Shown here: positions 43,677 to 51,790 of the stretch, one piece after another | How the letters are laid out: each line of letters opens with the position of its first letter | Numbering within the stretch: the first letter of the stretch is position 1 | NCBI GenBank assembly: GCA_965227255.1 | Contig: CBDDFS010000002.1 | Coordinates: forward strand, 930,001-994,000 | Direction: 5' to 3' | From: CBDDFS01 sp965227255 | GTDB taxonomy: Bacteria; Bacteroidota; Bacteroidia; Flavobacteriales_E; Vicingaceae | DNA length: 64,000 nucleotides | Made by a program: the position numbers and the translations under genes | Notes under the pieces: model-generated | Told to the model about the DNA's origin: nothing | The model's database searches: none | The model's input: the letters and a program-made list of their open reading frames with translations, nothing else

Positions 43677-44398
43677 GCGAATCCTCTCTCCTAAGATTTA
43701 ATAAAAAGAAGGTTGCAGTTCTATTTCTGATTTTACTGCTTCCTTCTTTTTTTTATGTGATACTCAGTAAAGGAGATCACAGGTATAAGGCACTCCCATT
43801 TATCGGACCAAAAGAATTGGCTCAGGATGGTTCAGGGGATACCATATACCACACCATTCCGGCTTTTACATTCATCAATCAGGACGGTGAGGAATTCACT
43901 GAAAAAGAAATGGAAGGCTACATATATGTAGTTGATTTTTTCTTCACAAGTTGCCCAACCATCTGTCCGAAGATGTCATACCATCTGAAGGAAACAGTTC
44001 AGAATAAGTTCAAAGACCGGGATGATGTCAAAATATTATCGCACACGGTCGACCCTGAAAATGACACGCCTGAAGTGCTGAAGGAATATGCCGACAGAGT
44101 TCATGCTGATCTGAAAAATTGGACATTCGTAACAGGGGAAAAAGAAGAGCTGTATAAGCATGCTTTCAATGGATATTTTGCTTCAGCAGGTGAAGATGAA
44201 ACTGCACCGGGTGGTTTTCTTCATTCCGAATTGATCTTCCTTGTTGATAAACAAGGTCGGTTAAGGGGTACTTATGATGATAATGGAAACATTGTTCCTG
44301 CCTGGGATGGAACCAGTACTTCTGATATGAAGAAGCTAACAGATGCTATCGATAATTTGTTATTCGAAGAATTAAGGCCTGTTAAAGAAAAATCATGA
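43673..44398 (+). CDS. SCO1/SenC-family copper chaperone
   Basis: SCO proteins deliver copper to the CuA centre of oxidase subunit II. The 241-residue protein has an N-terminal anchor (about 14-31) and a thioredoxin-fold domain with the copper pair Cys94-Cys98 in FFFTSCPTICPKM and the third ligand His184 in GFLHSELIFLVD. VDPENDTPEVL is also typical. It overlaps its neighbours on both sides by ATGA junctions, consistent with oxidase assembly. Length is normal. Confidence 0.95.
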   Translation: MSESSLLRFNKKKVAVLFLILLLPSFFYVILSKGDHRYKALPFIGPKELAQDGSGDTIYHTIPAFTFINQDGEEFTEKEMEGYIYVVDFFFTSCPTICPKMSYHLKETVQNKFKDRDDVKILSHTVDPENDTPEVLKEYADRVHADLKNWTFVTGEKEELYKHAFNGYFASAGEDETAPGGFLHSELIFLVDKQGRLRGTYDDNGNIVPAWDGTSTSDMKKLTDAIDNLLFEELRPVKEKS

Positions 44399-44904
44399 GG
44401 AAATACTCCCTTTGGATCTGGATCATCTCTATTGCCGTTCCCGGATTGGTGGCCTTGCTCTATTTTGGGCCAAAGCTCGCTCCGGAAACTGATCTTAGCT
44501 TTTTACCCAGAATTTATGCTTTCATCAATTTTCTCACTGCCATAGTTCTTGTGATGGCTTTGAGGGCTATCAGGCAAAAGAAGATTATGAAGCATCGGAA
44601 TCTTATGATTGCCGCTCTGGTCATGTCGGCCCTTTTTCTGATCCTTTATGTAATTTACCATTCTACTGCTGAATCGACTAAATATGGAGGGGAAGGACTT
44701 CTTAAGTATATCTATTATGTAATCCTTATCAGTCATATTTTGTTGTCGGCCATGATCGTACCTACAGTGCTTGTCACCCTGGTACGGGCCCTGAAAGGAG
44801 ACTTCGAACGGCATAAGAAGCTGGCAAAATGGACATGGCCAATCTGGTTTTATGTTGCAATTTCAGGGGTGATTGTATACCTGATGATTTCTCCATTCTA
44901 TTGA
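44395..44904 (+). CDS. DUF420-family membrane protein
   Basis: This 169-residue protein has about five spans and the DUF420 pattern KHRNLMIAALVMSALFLILY and HILLSAMIVPTVLVTL...RHKKLAKWTWPIWFYVAISGVIVYLM. The conserved histidines (KHR, HRK-like in FERHKKL, and SHILLS) could bind a metal or heme. It is regularly encoded after SCO in Bacteroidota and Firmicutes oxidase loci, as CtaG-like helpers are, but its exact function is not established. ATGA overlap with SCO. Confidence 0.9.
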   Translation: MRKYSLWIWIISIAVPGLVALLYFGPKLAPETDLSFLPRIYAFINFLTAIVLVMALRAIRQKKIMKHRNLMIAALVMSALFLILYVIYHSTAESTKYGGEGLLKYIYYVILISHILLSAMIVPTVLVTLVRALKGDFERHKKLAKWTWPIWFYVAISGVIVYLMISPFY

Positions 44905-44925
44905 TTTTCTTCATAATTTAGCGAC

Positions 44926-45162
44926 GTGAAAAAACTGATAAGCATATCATTGATCATTGTTGCCCTCTTCATCGTTCAGGATGCAGAAGCTCAATGTTCT
45001 ATGTGTAAGGCTGTTGTTGAAAGTGGTTCTCACGGGAACGAAGGATTGGCAGAAGGGATCAACAGTGGTATTCTTTACATGATGGGAATGCCATACTTGC
45101 TGATGATGATTATTGGTTTTGCCTGGTATAAGAAGTATTACAAGCCGGGTAAAGAAAACTAG
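44926..45162 (+). CDS. Small exported CxxC membrane protein at the end of the oxidase operon
   Basis: This 78-residue protein has a signal-like start (KKLISISLIIVALFIVQDAEAQ) directly followed by CSMC and a second hydrophobic segment (about 49-68). The GTG at 44926 is required, because the only nearby Met is inside the CSMCKA motif. Small proteins of this type follow DUF420 in several Bacteroidota, but no function is known to me. The Cys pair on the outer face beside a copper-chaperone gene invites the idea of metal or thiol handling; this is inference. Confidence 0.75.
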   Translation: MKKLISISLIIVALFIVQDAEAQCSMCKAVVESGSHGNEGLAEGINSGILYMMGMPYLLMMIIGFAWYKKYYKPGKEN

Positions 45163-45178
45163 TTCTTTAAATAAATAC

Positions 45179-45281
45179 TTATCAAGAAAGGTGGAGGGAA
45201 AGGCCCTGTGAAACCTTGGCAACCATCCGTTTATACGGAAAAGGTGCCAATTCCTGTCCGCAGGATTGCGGACAAAGATAA
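45179..45281 (+). promoter_or_regulatory. SAM-I riboswitch (S-box) upstream of metH
   Basis: The S-box core is clear: TTATCAAGAAAGGTGGAGGG, GGCCCTGTGAAACC, TTGGCAACC, then GGTGCCAATTCC. P1 pairs TTATC (45179-45183) with GATAA (45277-45281). P3 is CCGTTTATACGG and P4 is GTCCGC/GCGGAC (45256-45273). With SAM bound, P1 forms and the downstream terminator can fold, so methionine synthase is switched off when SAM is plentiful. Confidence 0.95.
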
Positions 45282-45299
45282 ATTGGTAGATAGCATTGT

Positions 45300-45334
45300 A
45301 TGCTCTTCTGATTTATCAGAGGAGCATTTTTTTT
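45300..45334 (+). terminator. Riboswitch-controlled terminator before metH
   Basis: A 13-bp stem pairs 45300-45312 with 45315-45327 (the innermost pairs probably open to form the loop), followed by eight T. GATAAAT of the P1 3' strand (45277-45283) is exactly complementary to ATTTATC (45311-45317) inside this hairpin, giving a ready antiterminator when SAM is absent. Confidence 0.92.
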
Positions 45335-45337
45335 ATT

Positions 45338-46342
45338 ATGACCATGAAGATTGAAGAAATACTGGAAGAAAGAATACTGGTGCTCGACGGAGCCATGGGT
45401 ACCATGATTCAGCAATACGATCTCACCGAAGACGATTTTCGGAATGATGAGCTTAAGGATCATTCAATTCCTTTAAAAGGGAATAATGACCTTTTAAGTC
45501 TGACAAGACCGGATATTATTGCTTCCATACACAAAACCTATTTTGAAGCCGGAGCAGATATTGCAGAGACCAATACGTTTACTTCAACCAGTATAGCACA
45601 GGAGGATTATAAATGTGAGCACCTGGTTTATAAAATGAACTTTGAATCTGCCAGAATAGCGAAAGAAGTTGCCCGGGAATTCTCAGATAAAGAACCAAAT
45701 AAACCTCGTTTTGTGGCTGGATCTATAGGTCCTACGAACAGATCAGCCTCTATGTCACCAGATGTAAATAGACCTGCTTTCAGGGCGGTTGACTTCGATG
45801 ATCTTGTCGAATCTTATTACGAACAGGCGGTTGGACTGTACGATGGAGGAGTCGATATTTTCCTGATCGAAACCGTCTTTGATACCTTAAATGCCAAAGC
45901 AGCTCTCTATGCCTTGGATAAACTATTTTCTGAAAAAGGAGAGAAAAGACCGGTGATGGTTTCTGGTACTATCACAGATGCAAGCGGAAGAACATTGTCG
46001 GGTCAGACAGCTGAAGCATTCCTGATCTCAGTTTCACATTTTCCACTTCTAAGTATTGGATTTAATTGTGCACTTGGAGCCGAGCAGCTTAAGCCTTATG
46101 TGGGAGTTCTATCCAGGAAGGCAGATTTGAGAGTCAGCGCCCATCCGAATGCAGGCTTGCCGAATGAGTTTGGAGAGTACGACCAGACTCCGGAGGAAAT
46201 GGCTCAGTTGGTTCAGGAATTTCTTGATGAAGATATGGTGAACATTGTAGGTGGATGCTGTGGAACAGGTCCGGATCACATTCGAAAAATTGCCGAACTA
46301 GTGCAGGAATATGAACCTAGAAAACTCAAAAGTCTTGTCTGA
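45338..46342 (+). CDS. metH: Cobalamin-dependent methionine synthase, homocysteine-binding part (split metH)
   Basis: This 334-residue barrel holds homocysteine on zinc for methyl transfer from methylcobalamin. Motifs: LDGAMGTMIQQY near the start, ADIAETNTFTST, and zinc-binding Cys in GFNCALG and GGCCGTGPDHI. It equals the first domain of E. coli MetH; the rest is in the next gene, overlapping by 32 bases. The start is at ATG 45338 (or 45344), right after the riboswitch terminator; an in-frame TTG at 45296 lies inside the terminator and is rejected. Regulated by the SAM-I riboswitch. Confidence 0.95.
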   Translation: MTMKIEEILEERILVLDGAMGTMIQQYDLTEDDFRNDELKDHSIPLKGNNDLLSLTRPDIIASIHKTYFEAGADIAETNTFTSTSIAQEDYKCEHLVYKMNFESARIAKEVAREFSDKEPNKPRFVAGSIGPTNRSASMSPDVNRPAFRAVDFDDLVESYYEQAVGLYDGGVDIFLIETVFDTLNAKAALYALDKLFSEKGEKRPVMVSGTITDASGRTLSGQTAEAFLISVSHFPLLSIGFNCALGAEQLKPYVGVLSRKADLRVSAHPNAGLPNEFGEYDQTPEEMAQLVQEFLDEDMVNIVGGCCGTGPDHIRKIAELVQEYEPRKLKSLV

Positions 46343-49013
46343 AAGTCAAAATAAACTGGTACTCAGCGGTCTCGAGCCACTAATTATTAGCTCAGAGTCG
46401 AATTTTGTGAATGTGGGTGAGCGGACCAATGTTACCGGTTCGAAGAGGTTTCTTGATCTCATTAAACAGGACAAATATGAAGATGCTCTTGAAGTTGCAA
46501 GAAATCAAGTGGAGGGAGGCGCTCAGATCCTTGATGTAAATATGGATGAAGCCATGATCGACGGGAAAAAGGCCATGGTTACCATGCTGAATCTCATTGC
46601 TTCGGAACCCGACATAGCTCGAATTCCCATCATGATCGATTCATCAAAATGGGAGATCATTGAAGCCGGACTAAAATGTCTTCAGGGAAAAGGCGTGGTC
46701 AATTCCATAAGTCTCAAAGCAGGGGAAGAGGAATTTAAATACCAGGCTTCTCAGATCAGAAAGTATGGGGCTGCAGTCATAGTCATGGCATTCGATGAAA
46801 ATGGACAGGCCGATACATTCGAACGAAGAATTGAGATTTGTAAAAGGTCCTATGATATATTAACCGAAGAAGTTGGCTTTCCACCACATGAGATCATCTT
46901 TGACCCGAACATATTTCCTGTTGGAACAGGAATAGATGAGCATCGTAGATATGCCATCGATTTTTTCAGGGCAACTGAATGGATTAAGACAAACCTGCCA
47001 GGTGCTCTTGTTAGTGGCGGAGTGAGTAATGTTTCATTTGCCTTCAGAGGAAATAATGCAGTGCGCGAAGCCATGCACTCTGCATTCCTCTATCATGCCA
47101 TTGAAAAGGGAATGGACATGGGTATTGTAAACCCGGCTATGCTCGAAGTATACGATGAGATTCCGTCCGAACTTTTGGAAAGGGTTGAAGATGTATTGCT
47201 CGACAGGAGAGATGATGCGACGGAGAGGTTGCTCGATTTTGCATCGAATTTAAAAAGCAAGGGAAAAGAAAAGAAGGCTGATCTGGAATGGAGAAAGGAA
47301 GATGTTGAAAATCGACTATCACATGCCCTAGTGAAGGGAATTGCAGACTTTATCGATGAAGATGTTGAAGAGGCGCGTCAGAAATATGATCGTCCTCTGG
47401 AGGTGATCGAAGGCCCGCTGATGTCAGGGATGAATGTCGTAGGGGATCTTTTTGGTTCGGGAAAGATGTTCTTACCTCAAGTTGTGAAATCTGCCCGTGT
47501 AATGAAAAAGGCCGTGGCCATCCTCGAACCATATATGGAAGAGGAAAAACTCGCTTCCGGAGCAAGTACGCAGGCCAAAAAGATACTTCTTGCAACAGTA
47601 AAAGGGGATGTTCATGACATCGGTAAGAATATTGTTGGAATTGTTCTTTCGTGTAATAATTATGACATTATCGATCTCGGGGTCATGGTGCCACTTGAAA
47701 AAATTCTGGACGAGGCAAAAGAGCAAAAAGCGGACATAATTGGACTGAGTGGTCTAATCACTCCAAGTCTCGAAGAAATGGTGAATGTGGCCAGGGAAAT
47801 GGAAAAAAGGGATATGAATCTACCCTTATTGATAGGTGGAGCCACAACCTCAAAGATTCACACAGCGGTGAAAATAGATCCTGTTTATTCCGGCCCGGTA
47901 ATTCATGTTCTTGATGCTTCGAAAAGCGTACCTGTGGCGAGTAGATTGCTTTCTGAGACTTCATTTGCTGAGATTAAGGATGAGTTTAAATCGACGTACA
48001 AACACATGCGCGAGCAACATGAGAGTCGGGTTAAAACAAGAAAATATTTGAGTATTGAAGAGGCCAGACAGAATCATTTTCCTGTGAACTGGACTGAATA
48101 CAATTCTCCAAGACCGCAGTTTACCGGTGTGCAAGTTCTTAAGGACTTTCCGATAAGTGAGTTGAGGAAATATATCGACTGGACTCCTTTCTTCCAAACC
48201 TGGATGTTGAAGGGAAGATATCCCGCAATTCTGGAAGATAAAAATGTTGGTGAGGAAGCAAAAAAACTCTTTGAAGATGCGAACTCTCTTCTCGATAGAT
48301 TGCAGGCCAGCGGCGATTTGACAGCTCATGGAGTATTCGGAATTTATCCGGCTAAATCGGCAGGAGATGATGTGAATGTAGACGTGGATGGAGAGAATTG
48401 GCAGTTTTCATTTTTGCGCCAGCAACAGGAAAAAGCACCGGGAGAACACAACTATTGTTTATCAGACTTTATTCGCCCTGAAGAAGAGCAAGGCCAAGAT
48501 CATATTGGTTTGTTTGCAGTTACAGCAGGCATAGGAATCGAGAAACTTATAGAAGAATATCATAAGACTCACGACGACTATCATGAGATACTTTTAAAGG
48601 CTATTGCCGATCGACTCGCAGAAGCTTTTGCAGAATTACTTCATGAAAAAATAAGGAAAGAGTATTGGGCTTATCAGCCTGAGGAAAACCTCGACAACGA
48701 AGAATTGATTCGCGAGAAATATCAAGGAATTCGACCTGCACCGGGATACCCTGCATGTCCTGAACACACTGAGAAAGTCAAGATTTTTGAGCTGCTAAAC
48801 GTTGAAGAGAATACAGGAATTTCACTCACCGAATCCATGGCTATGTATCCGGCTGCTTCGGTATCGGGATATTATTTTTCTCACCCTGATTCAAGATACT
48901 TTGGTCTCGGTAAAATATCCTTCGATCAGGTCGAAGATTATGCCAGAAGAAAGGGCATGACAAGTGAAGAAGTTGAAAACTGGTTATCCCAGAATCTAAA
49001 TTATCTAAGATAA
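46311..49013 (+). CDS. metH: Cobalamin-dependent methionine synthase, folate, B12 and activation domains (split metH)
   Basis: This 900-residue protein holds the rest of MetH. The pterin-binding barrel comprises about 20-290 (NVGERTNVTGSKRF, GGAQILDVNMDEAMIDG). The cobalamin cap and Rossmann domain comprise about 310-600 with the B12 ligand motif KGDVHDIGKNIVG (His near 433). The activation domain comprises about 610-900 with RPAPGYPACPEH binding SAM for reactivation. The ATG at 46311 lies in another frame inside the end of the first metH gene. The fission of MetH after domain 1 is common in Flavobacteria, so both chains should assemble or work in trans. Confidence 0.95.
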   Translation: MNLENSKVLSESQNKLVLSGLEPLIISSESNFVNVGERTNVTGSKRFLDLIKQDKYEDALEVARNQVEGGAQILDVNMDEAMIDGKKAMVTMLNLIASEPDIARIPIMIDSSKWEIIEAGLKCLQGKGVVNSISLKAGEEEFKYQASQIRKYGAAVIVMAFDENGQADTFERRIEICKRSYDILTEEVGFPPHEIIFDPNIFPVGTGIDEHRRYAIDFFRATEWIKTNLPGALVSGGVSNVSFAFRGNNAVREAMHSAFLYHAIEKGMDMGIVNPAMLEVYDEIPSELLERVEDVLLDRRDDATERLLDFASNLKSKGKEKKADLEWRKEDVENRLSHALVKGIADFIDEDVEEARQKYDRPLEVIEGPLMSGMNVVGDLFGSGKMFLPQVVKSARVMKKAVAILEPYMEEEKLASGASTQAKKILLATVKGDVHDIGKNIVGIVLSCNNYDIIDLGVMVPLEKILDEAKEQKADIIGLSGLITPSLEEMVNVAREMEKRDMNLPLLIGGATTSKIHTAVKIDPVYSGPVIHVLDASKSVPVASRLLSETSFAEIKDEFKSTYKHMREQHESRVKTRKYLSIEEARQNHFPVNWTEYNSPRPQFTGVQVLKDFPISELRKYIDWTPFFQTWMLKGRYPAILEDKNVGEEAKKLFEDANSLLDRLQASGDLTAHGVFGIYPAKSAGDDVNVDVDGENWQFSFLRQQQEKAPGEHNYCLSDFIRPEEEQGQDHIGLFAVTAGIGIEKLIEEYHKTHDDYHEILLKAIADRLAEAFAELLHEKIRKEYWAYQPEENLDNEELIREKYQGIRPAPGYPACPEHTEKVKIFELLNVEENTGISLTESMAMYPAASVSGYYFSHPDSRYFGLGKISFDQVEDYARRKGMTSEEVENWLSQNLNYLR

Positions 49014-49065
49014 ATTCGTCGATTATAAACAGTCATTCGTCGATAAAAAAGGGCAATTCATCGAC
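49014..49065 (+). promoter_or_regulatory. Three direct repeats ATTCRTCGAY at exact 21-bp spacing
   Basis: ATTCGTCGAT (49014), ATTCGTCGAT (49035) and ATTCATCGAC (49056) are exactly 21 bp apart, two helical turns, between metH and the OmpA-like gene. A -7-like TAATTTTA lies at 49088-49095. Paired direct repeats of about 9 bp with 12-bp gaps are the geometry recognised by LytTR-domain regulators, so an activator site is likely. Confidence 0.65.
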
Positions 49066-49112
49066 ATACGGTTTTGTACTTTCTTCGTAATTTTAGACCC
49101 TAACTCCAGATA

Positions 49113-50375
49113 ATGAGATATTTTCTCTTCGTATTTCTCGGCCTTACATATGGTCTTGCAGTTGCTCAGTCTTCTTCAGGTGACTGTGAAGGAGCTATTC
49201 GCCTTGAATCTGATTCATATCATGCAGATGAAATAAAAGGCTTTGGGAATATTCTCGAGTTTTCGGGGAATGAGCTCGGAAACGATCAATATTTTACGGA
49301 AGAGCATAATACGATCTGGTTTTCTTTTAAAGCCCCTTATCATGGAGACATGACATTTAGTATTGATGGAAAGGATGCTAATGAAGATTGGGATTTCATT
49401 CTATTTCAGGCCGATAAAAGCCAATGTGATGAGATAAAAAGCAAAAGCATTAAGCCTGTAAGGACCAATCTGGCCAGAAACCAGGGTAATGTCAATAGTA
49501 TAACAGGTCTTGATGTCGTTTCTCACGATGAATTTGTTGAAGCTGGAGTAAATCATAATATGAGTAAATGGATAGAGGTTGAAGTGGATCAGGAGTTTTT
49601 ATTGGTTGTGGATAACAGTCTGGGACAAAATGATGGCTTTGATCTGTCAATTCACGTTAGTGAAATTGTGAAAGACATCCATATTGAGGAAGAACACATG
49701 GTTGACGACGATAATGGTTTTGCCTTTGTTGACATGACTGATGATGGTCTTTCCGATGACGTCATTAAAATGAATTTTGAGATTCGAGTTGAAGGTAGCA
49801 ATGAGTCAATTGATTGTCATTCTGAAATTGTTGGTCAGCAATGGGTGGCAGAAAATATGGTCTTTGAAGATGCGAACTCCTTTACTGTTGATATACCCAA
49901 AGACAAGTGGTTTTTCGTGAATGTGAAGAAGGAAGGATTTACATTCAGTGCTGAGAAGTTTCAGGCTACACAGGAATTAGAGAATCAGACAATGGTCTTG
50001 CACATTTCCAAGATAAAGGCGGGGAATCACATAGTTCTCAGGGAAATAGTGTTCAGAGAAAATACGACACACATGTTACCTACATCGGTGAATGCTCTGG
50101 AACAACTAATTGGTTTCATGAATGAATACCCATCGGCACGAATTGAGATACAAGGTCATGTCAATGCTCCGGGTTATGAGAATGAAGGCAAGGTGAAAAA
50201 ATTCAGTCTCAAACGCGCCGAACAGATTAAAGAATATCTTGTAGATGCAGGTGTGGATGGTAAGAGAATTGAAGTGGCTGGCATGGGCAATGAATTCATG
50301 ATCTATCCTAATCCTCAGAATTATGAGCAGGAAAAGGCAAACCGCCGTGTTGAAATCGAGATACTGAGTTACTGA
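49113..50375 (+). CDS. Exported OmpA-domain protein
   Basis: This 420-residue protein has signal peptide MRYFLFVFLGLTYGLAVAQ. The N-terminal half (about 25-190) is a jelly-roll-like domain (NTIWFSFKAPYHGDMTFSI, DWDFILFQ) seen in surface proteins of Bacteroidota. The C-terminal OmpA domain (about 310-420) has ALEQLIGFMNEYPSARIEIQ GHV, LKRAEQIKEYLVDAGVDGKRI and NRRVEIEI, which should bind peptidoglycan. The linker aspartates normally seen in NxxLSxxRA are partly altered to FSLKRAEQ. A phased three-repeat operator lies upstream and a 7-bp array lies directly after the stop. Confidence 0.85.
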   Translation: MRYFLFVFLGLTYGLAVAQSSSGDCEGAIRLESDSYHADEIKGFGNILEFSGNELGNDQYFTEEHNTIWFSFKAPYHGDMTFSIDGKDANEDWDFILFQADKSQCDEIKSKSIKPVRTNLARNQGNVNSITGLDVVSHDEFVEAGVNHNMSKWIEVEVDQEFLLVVDNSLGQNDGFDLSIHVSEIVKDIHIEEEHMVDDDNGFAFVDMTDDGLSDDVIKMNFEIRVEGSNESIDCHSEIVGQQWVAENMVFEDANSFTVDIPKDKWFFVNVKKEGFTFSAEKFQATQELENQTMVLHISKIKAGNHIVLREIVFRENTTHMLPTSVNALEQLIGFMNEYPSARIEIQGHVNAPGYENEGKVKKFSLKRAEQIKEYLVDAGVDGKRIEVAGMGNEFMIYPNPQNYEQEKANRRVEIEILSY

Positions 50376-50383
50376 TACATTTT

Positions 50384-50439
50384 CATCAGACATCAGACAT
50401 CAGACATCAAACATCGCACATCAAACATCACCCATCACA
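50384..50439. repeat. Eight tandem CATCNNN heptads
   Basis: CATCAGA three times, then CATCAAA, CATCGCA, CATCAAA, CATCACC and CATCACA, all in strict 7-bp phase, starting nine bases after the stop of the OmpA-like gene. The first four bases are invariant and the last three drift. Confidence 0.93.
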
Positions 50440-50469
50440 TCTCCTTCTTTCCTTAATTTTACTTCCTTG

Positions 50470-51789
50470 ATGAAGTTGATGCGTGCATTTTTATTCTCAT
50501 TCTTATGTTTTGTCTTTTTAATGGCAAGCAGTCAGGAAAGCTGGACCCTGGAAGATTGTATCCAATATGCTCTCGAAAATAATTTACAAGTTAAGCAGGC
50601 GGAGGTTGATTCAAAGATCATAGAGGAAAGGCTGACTCAAAGCAAATATGAATTGCTTCCGAACTTATCCCTCACAGGTTCCGATAGGTTGAATTATGGT
50701 AAAACAGTAATTCCCATTACCAATGAACTTGCCGAAACTCGGATTCGATCATCAAATTTTCAGGCCAATGCTTCGGTAGATTTGTTCAGGGGCTTTCAGA
50801 ATATTAATGCGATTCGCATGAATACCATCGATTTCATGGCCGCGCGGTATGATGTCGACAAACAAAAAAATGACATCACCATTGCTGTGACAAATGCCTA
50901 CCTGCTTATCCTCTTCAATCAGGAAATCGCTGATATGGCTGAGCAACAAATTGAGGTTACGAAACAGCAGATCGTGCGCATTGATAAATTGGTGGAATCC
51001 GGAAGTCTTCCCAAAGGAAATCTGCTCGAATTACAGGCTCAGCAGGCTGATGAAGAACTACAGTTCATCAATGCTGAAAACCAGGTCGGATTGGCTCACC
51101 TGAACCTATTGCAATTGTTGCAATTACAGGGAGATTATCAACTCGACATTGTAAAACCTGACTTTGACAGCACTTCGTTGGCCATGGAATTGAAGCCGGC
51201 TTCTGAAGTTTTCAAAACCAGTCTGACCGTTATGCCCGAAATCAAAAGTGCTGAATTGAGGCTTCAAAGTAGCGAGAAGAATCTGTCTCTTTCAAGGGCG
51301 AATAGAAGTCCAACTCTATCACTGGGTGGTAGCTTTGGTACAGGATATACAGAAAGCAATTTCGCGCCATATCTCGATCAGTTGCGTGATAACACCTATC
51401 GAAATTTTGGACTCACATTGAGAATTCCGGTTTTCTCAAAGTATTCCATTCAACAGAGCATCAACCAGGCCAAACTGCAGAGGATGAGAGCGGAGTATGC
51501 GCTTGAACTTGAGAAGAATCAGTTGAGGACAAATGTTGAAAATGCTTATGCCGATGCAGAGGCCTCATTAAAAAGCTACTATGCTAATAAAAAATCACTT
51601 GAGGCTCTGGAAGAATCATTCAAATATGCCGAAAAGAGATTTGACGCCGGTCTTATAAATTCAGTAGAATACAATACAAATAAGAATAACCTGAGAAGAG
51701 CAGAATCTGAATTGAGCAGGGCCAAATATGACTACATCTTTAAAAGAAAGATCCTCGATTTCTTCCAGGGCAAACCTATAACTTTCTGA
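50470..51789 (+). CDS. TolC-family outer-membrane channel protein
   Basis: This 439-residue protein has signal peptide MKLMRAFLFSFLCFVFLMASS. The two repeated helical-barrel halves of TolC are visible: SWTLEDCIQYALENNLQVKQ at the start and NRSPTLSLGGSFGTGY in the second half, ending with FDAGLINSVEYNTNKNNLRRAESEL. TolC proteins are the outer-membrane exit of efflux or type I export systems. No membrane-fusion or pump gene is nearby, and tsaB follows directly. ATG at 50470 (or 50479) follows an in-frame TTG; TAATTTTA at 50453 is a weak -7 candidate. Confidence 0.93.
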   Translation: MKLMRAFLFSFLCFVFLMASSQESWTLEDCIQYALENNLQVKQAEVDSKIIEERLTQSKYELLPNLSLTGSDRLNYGKTVIPITNELAETRIRSSNFQANASVDLFRGFQNINAIRMNTIDFMAARYDVDKQKNDITIAVTNAYLLILFNQEIADMAEQQIEVTKQQIVRIDKLVESGSLPKGNLLELQAQQADEELQFINAENQVGLAHLNLLQLLQLQGDYQLDIVKPDFDSTSLAMELKPASEVFKTSLTVMPEIKSAELRLQSSEKNLSLSRANRSPTLSLGGSFGTGYTESNFAPYLDQLRDNTYRNFGLTLRIPVFSKYSIQQSINQAKLQRMRAEYALELEKNQLRTNVENAYADAEASLKSYYANKKSLEALEESFKYAEKRFDAGLINSVEYNTNKNNLRRAESELSRAKYDYIFKRKILDFFQGKPITF

Positions 51790-51790
51790 T

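Noticed and set aside
45296..45337. Upstream TTG start of the first metH gene
   Set aside because: It would translate the riboswitch terminator hairpin; ATG at 45338 begins the conserved sequence.
50384..50439. Possible regulator-binding iterons or replication origin repeats
   Set aside because: Seven-base units without spacing, no initiator gene and no AT-rich unwinding element beside them.
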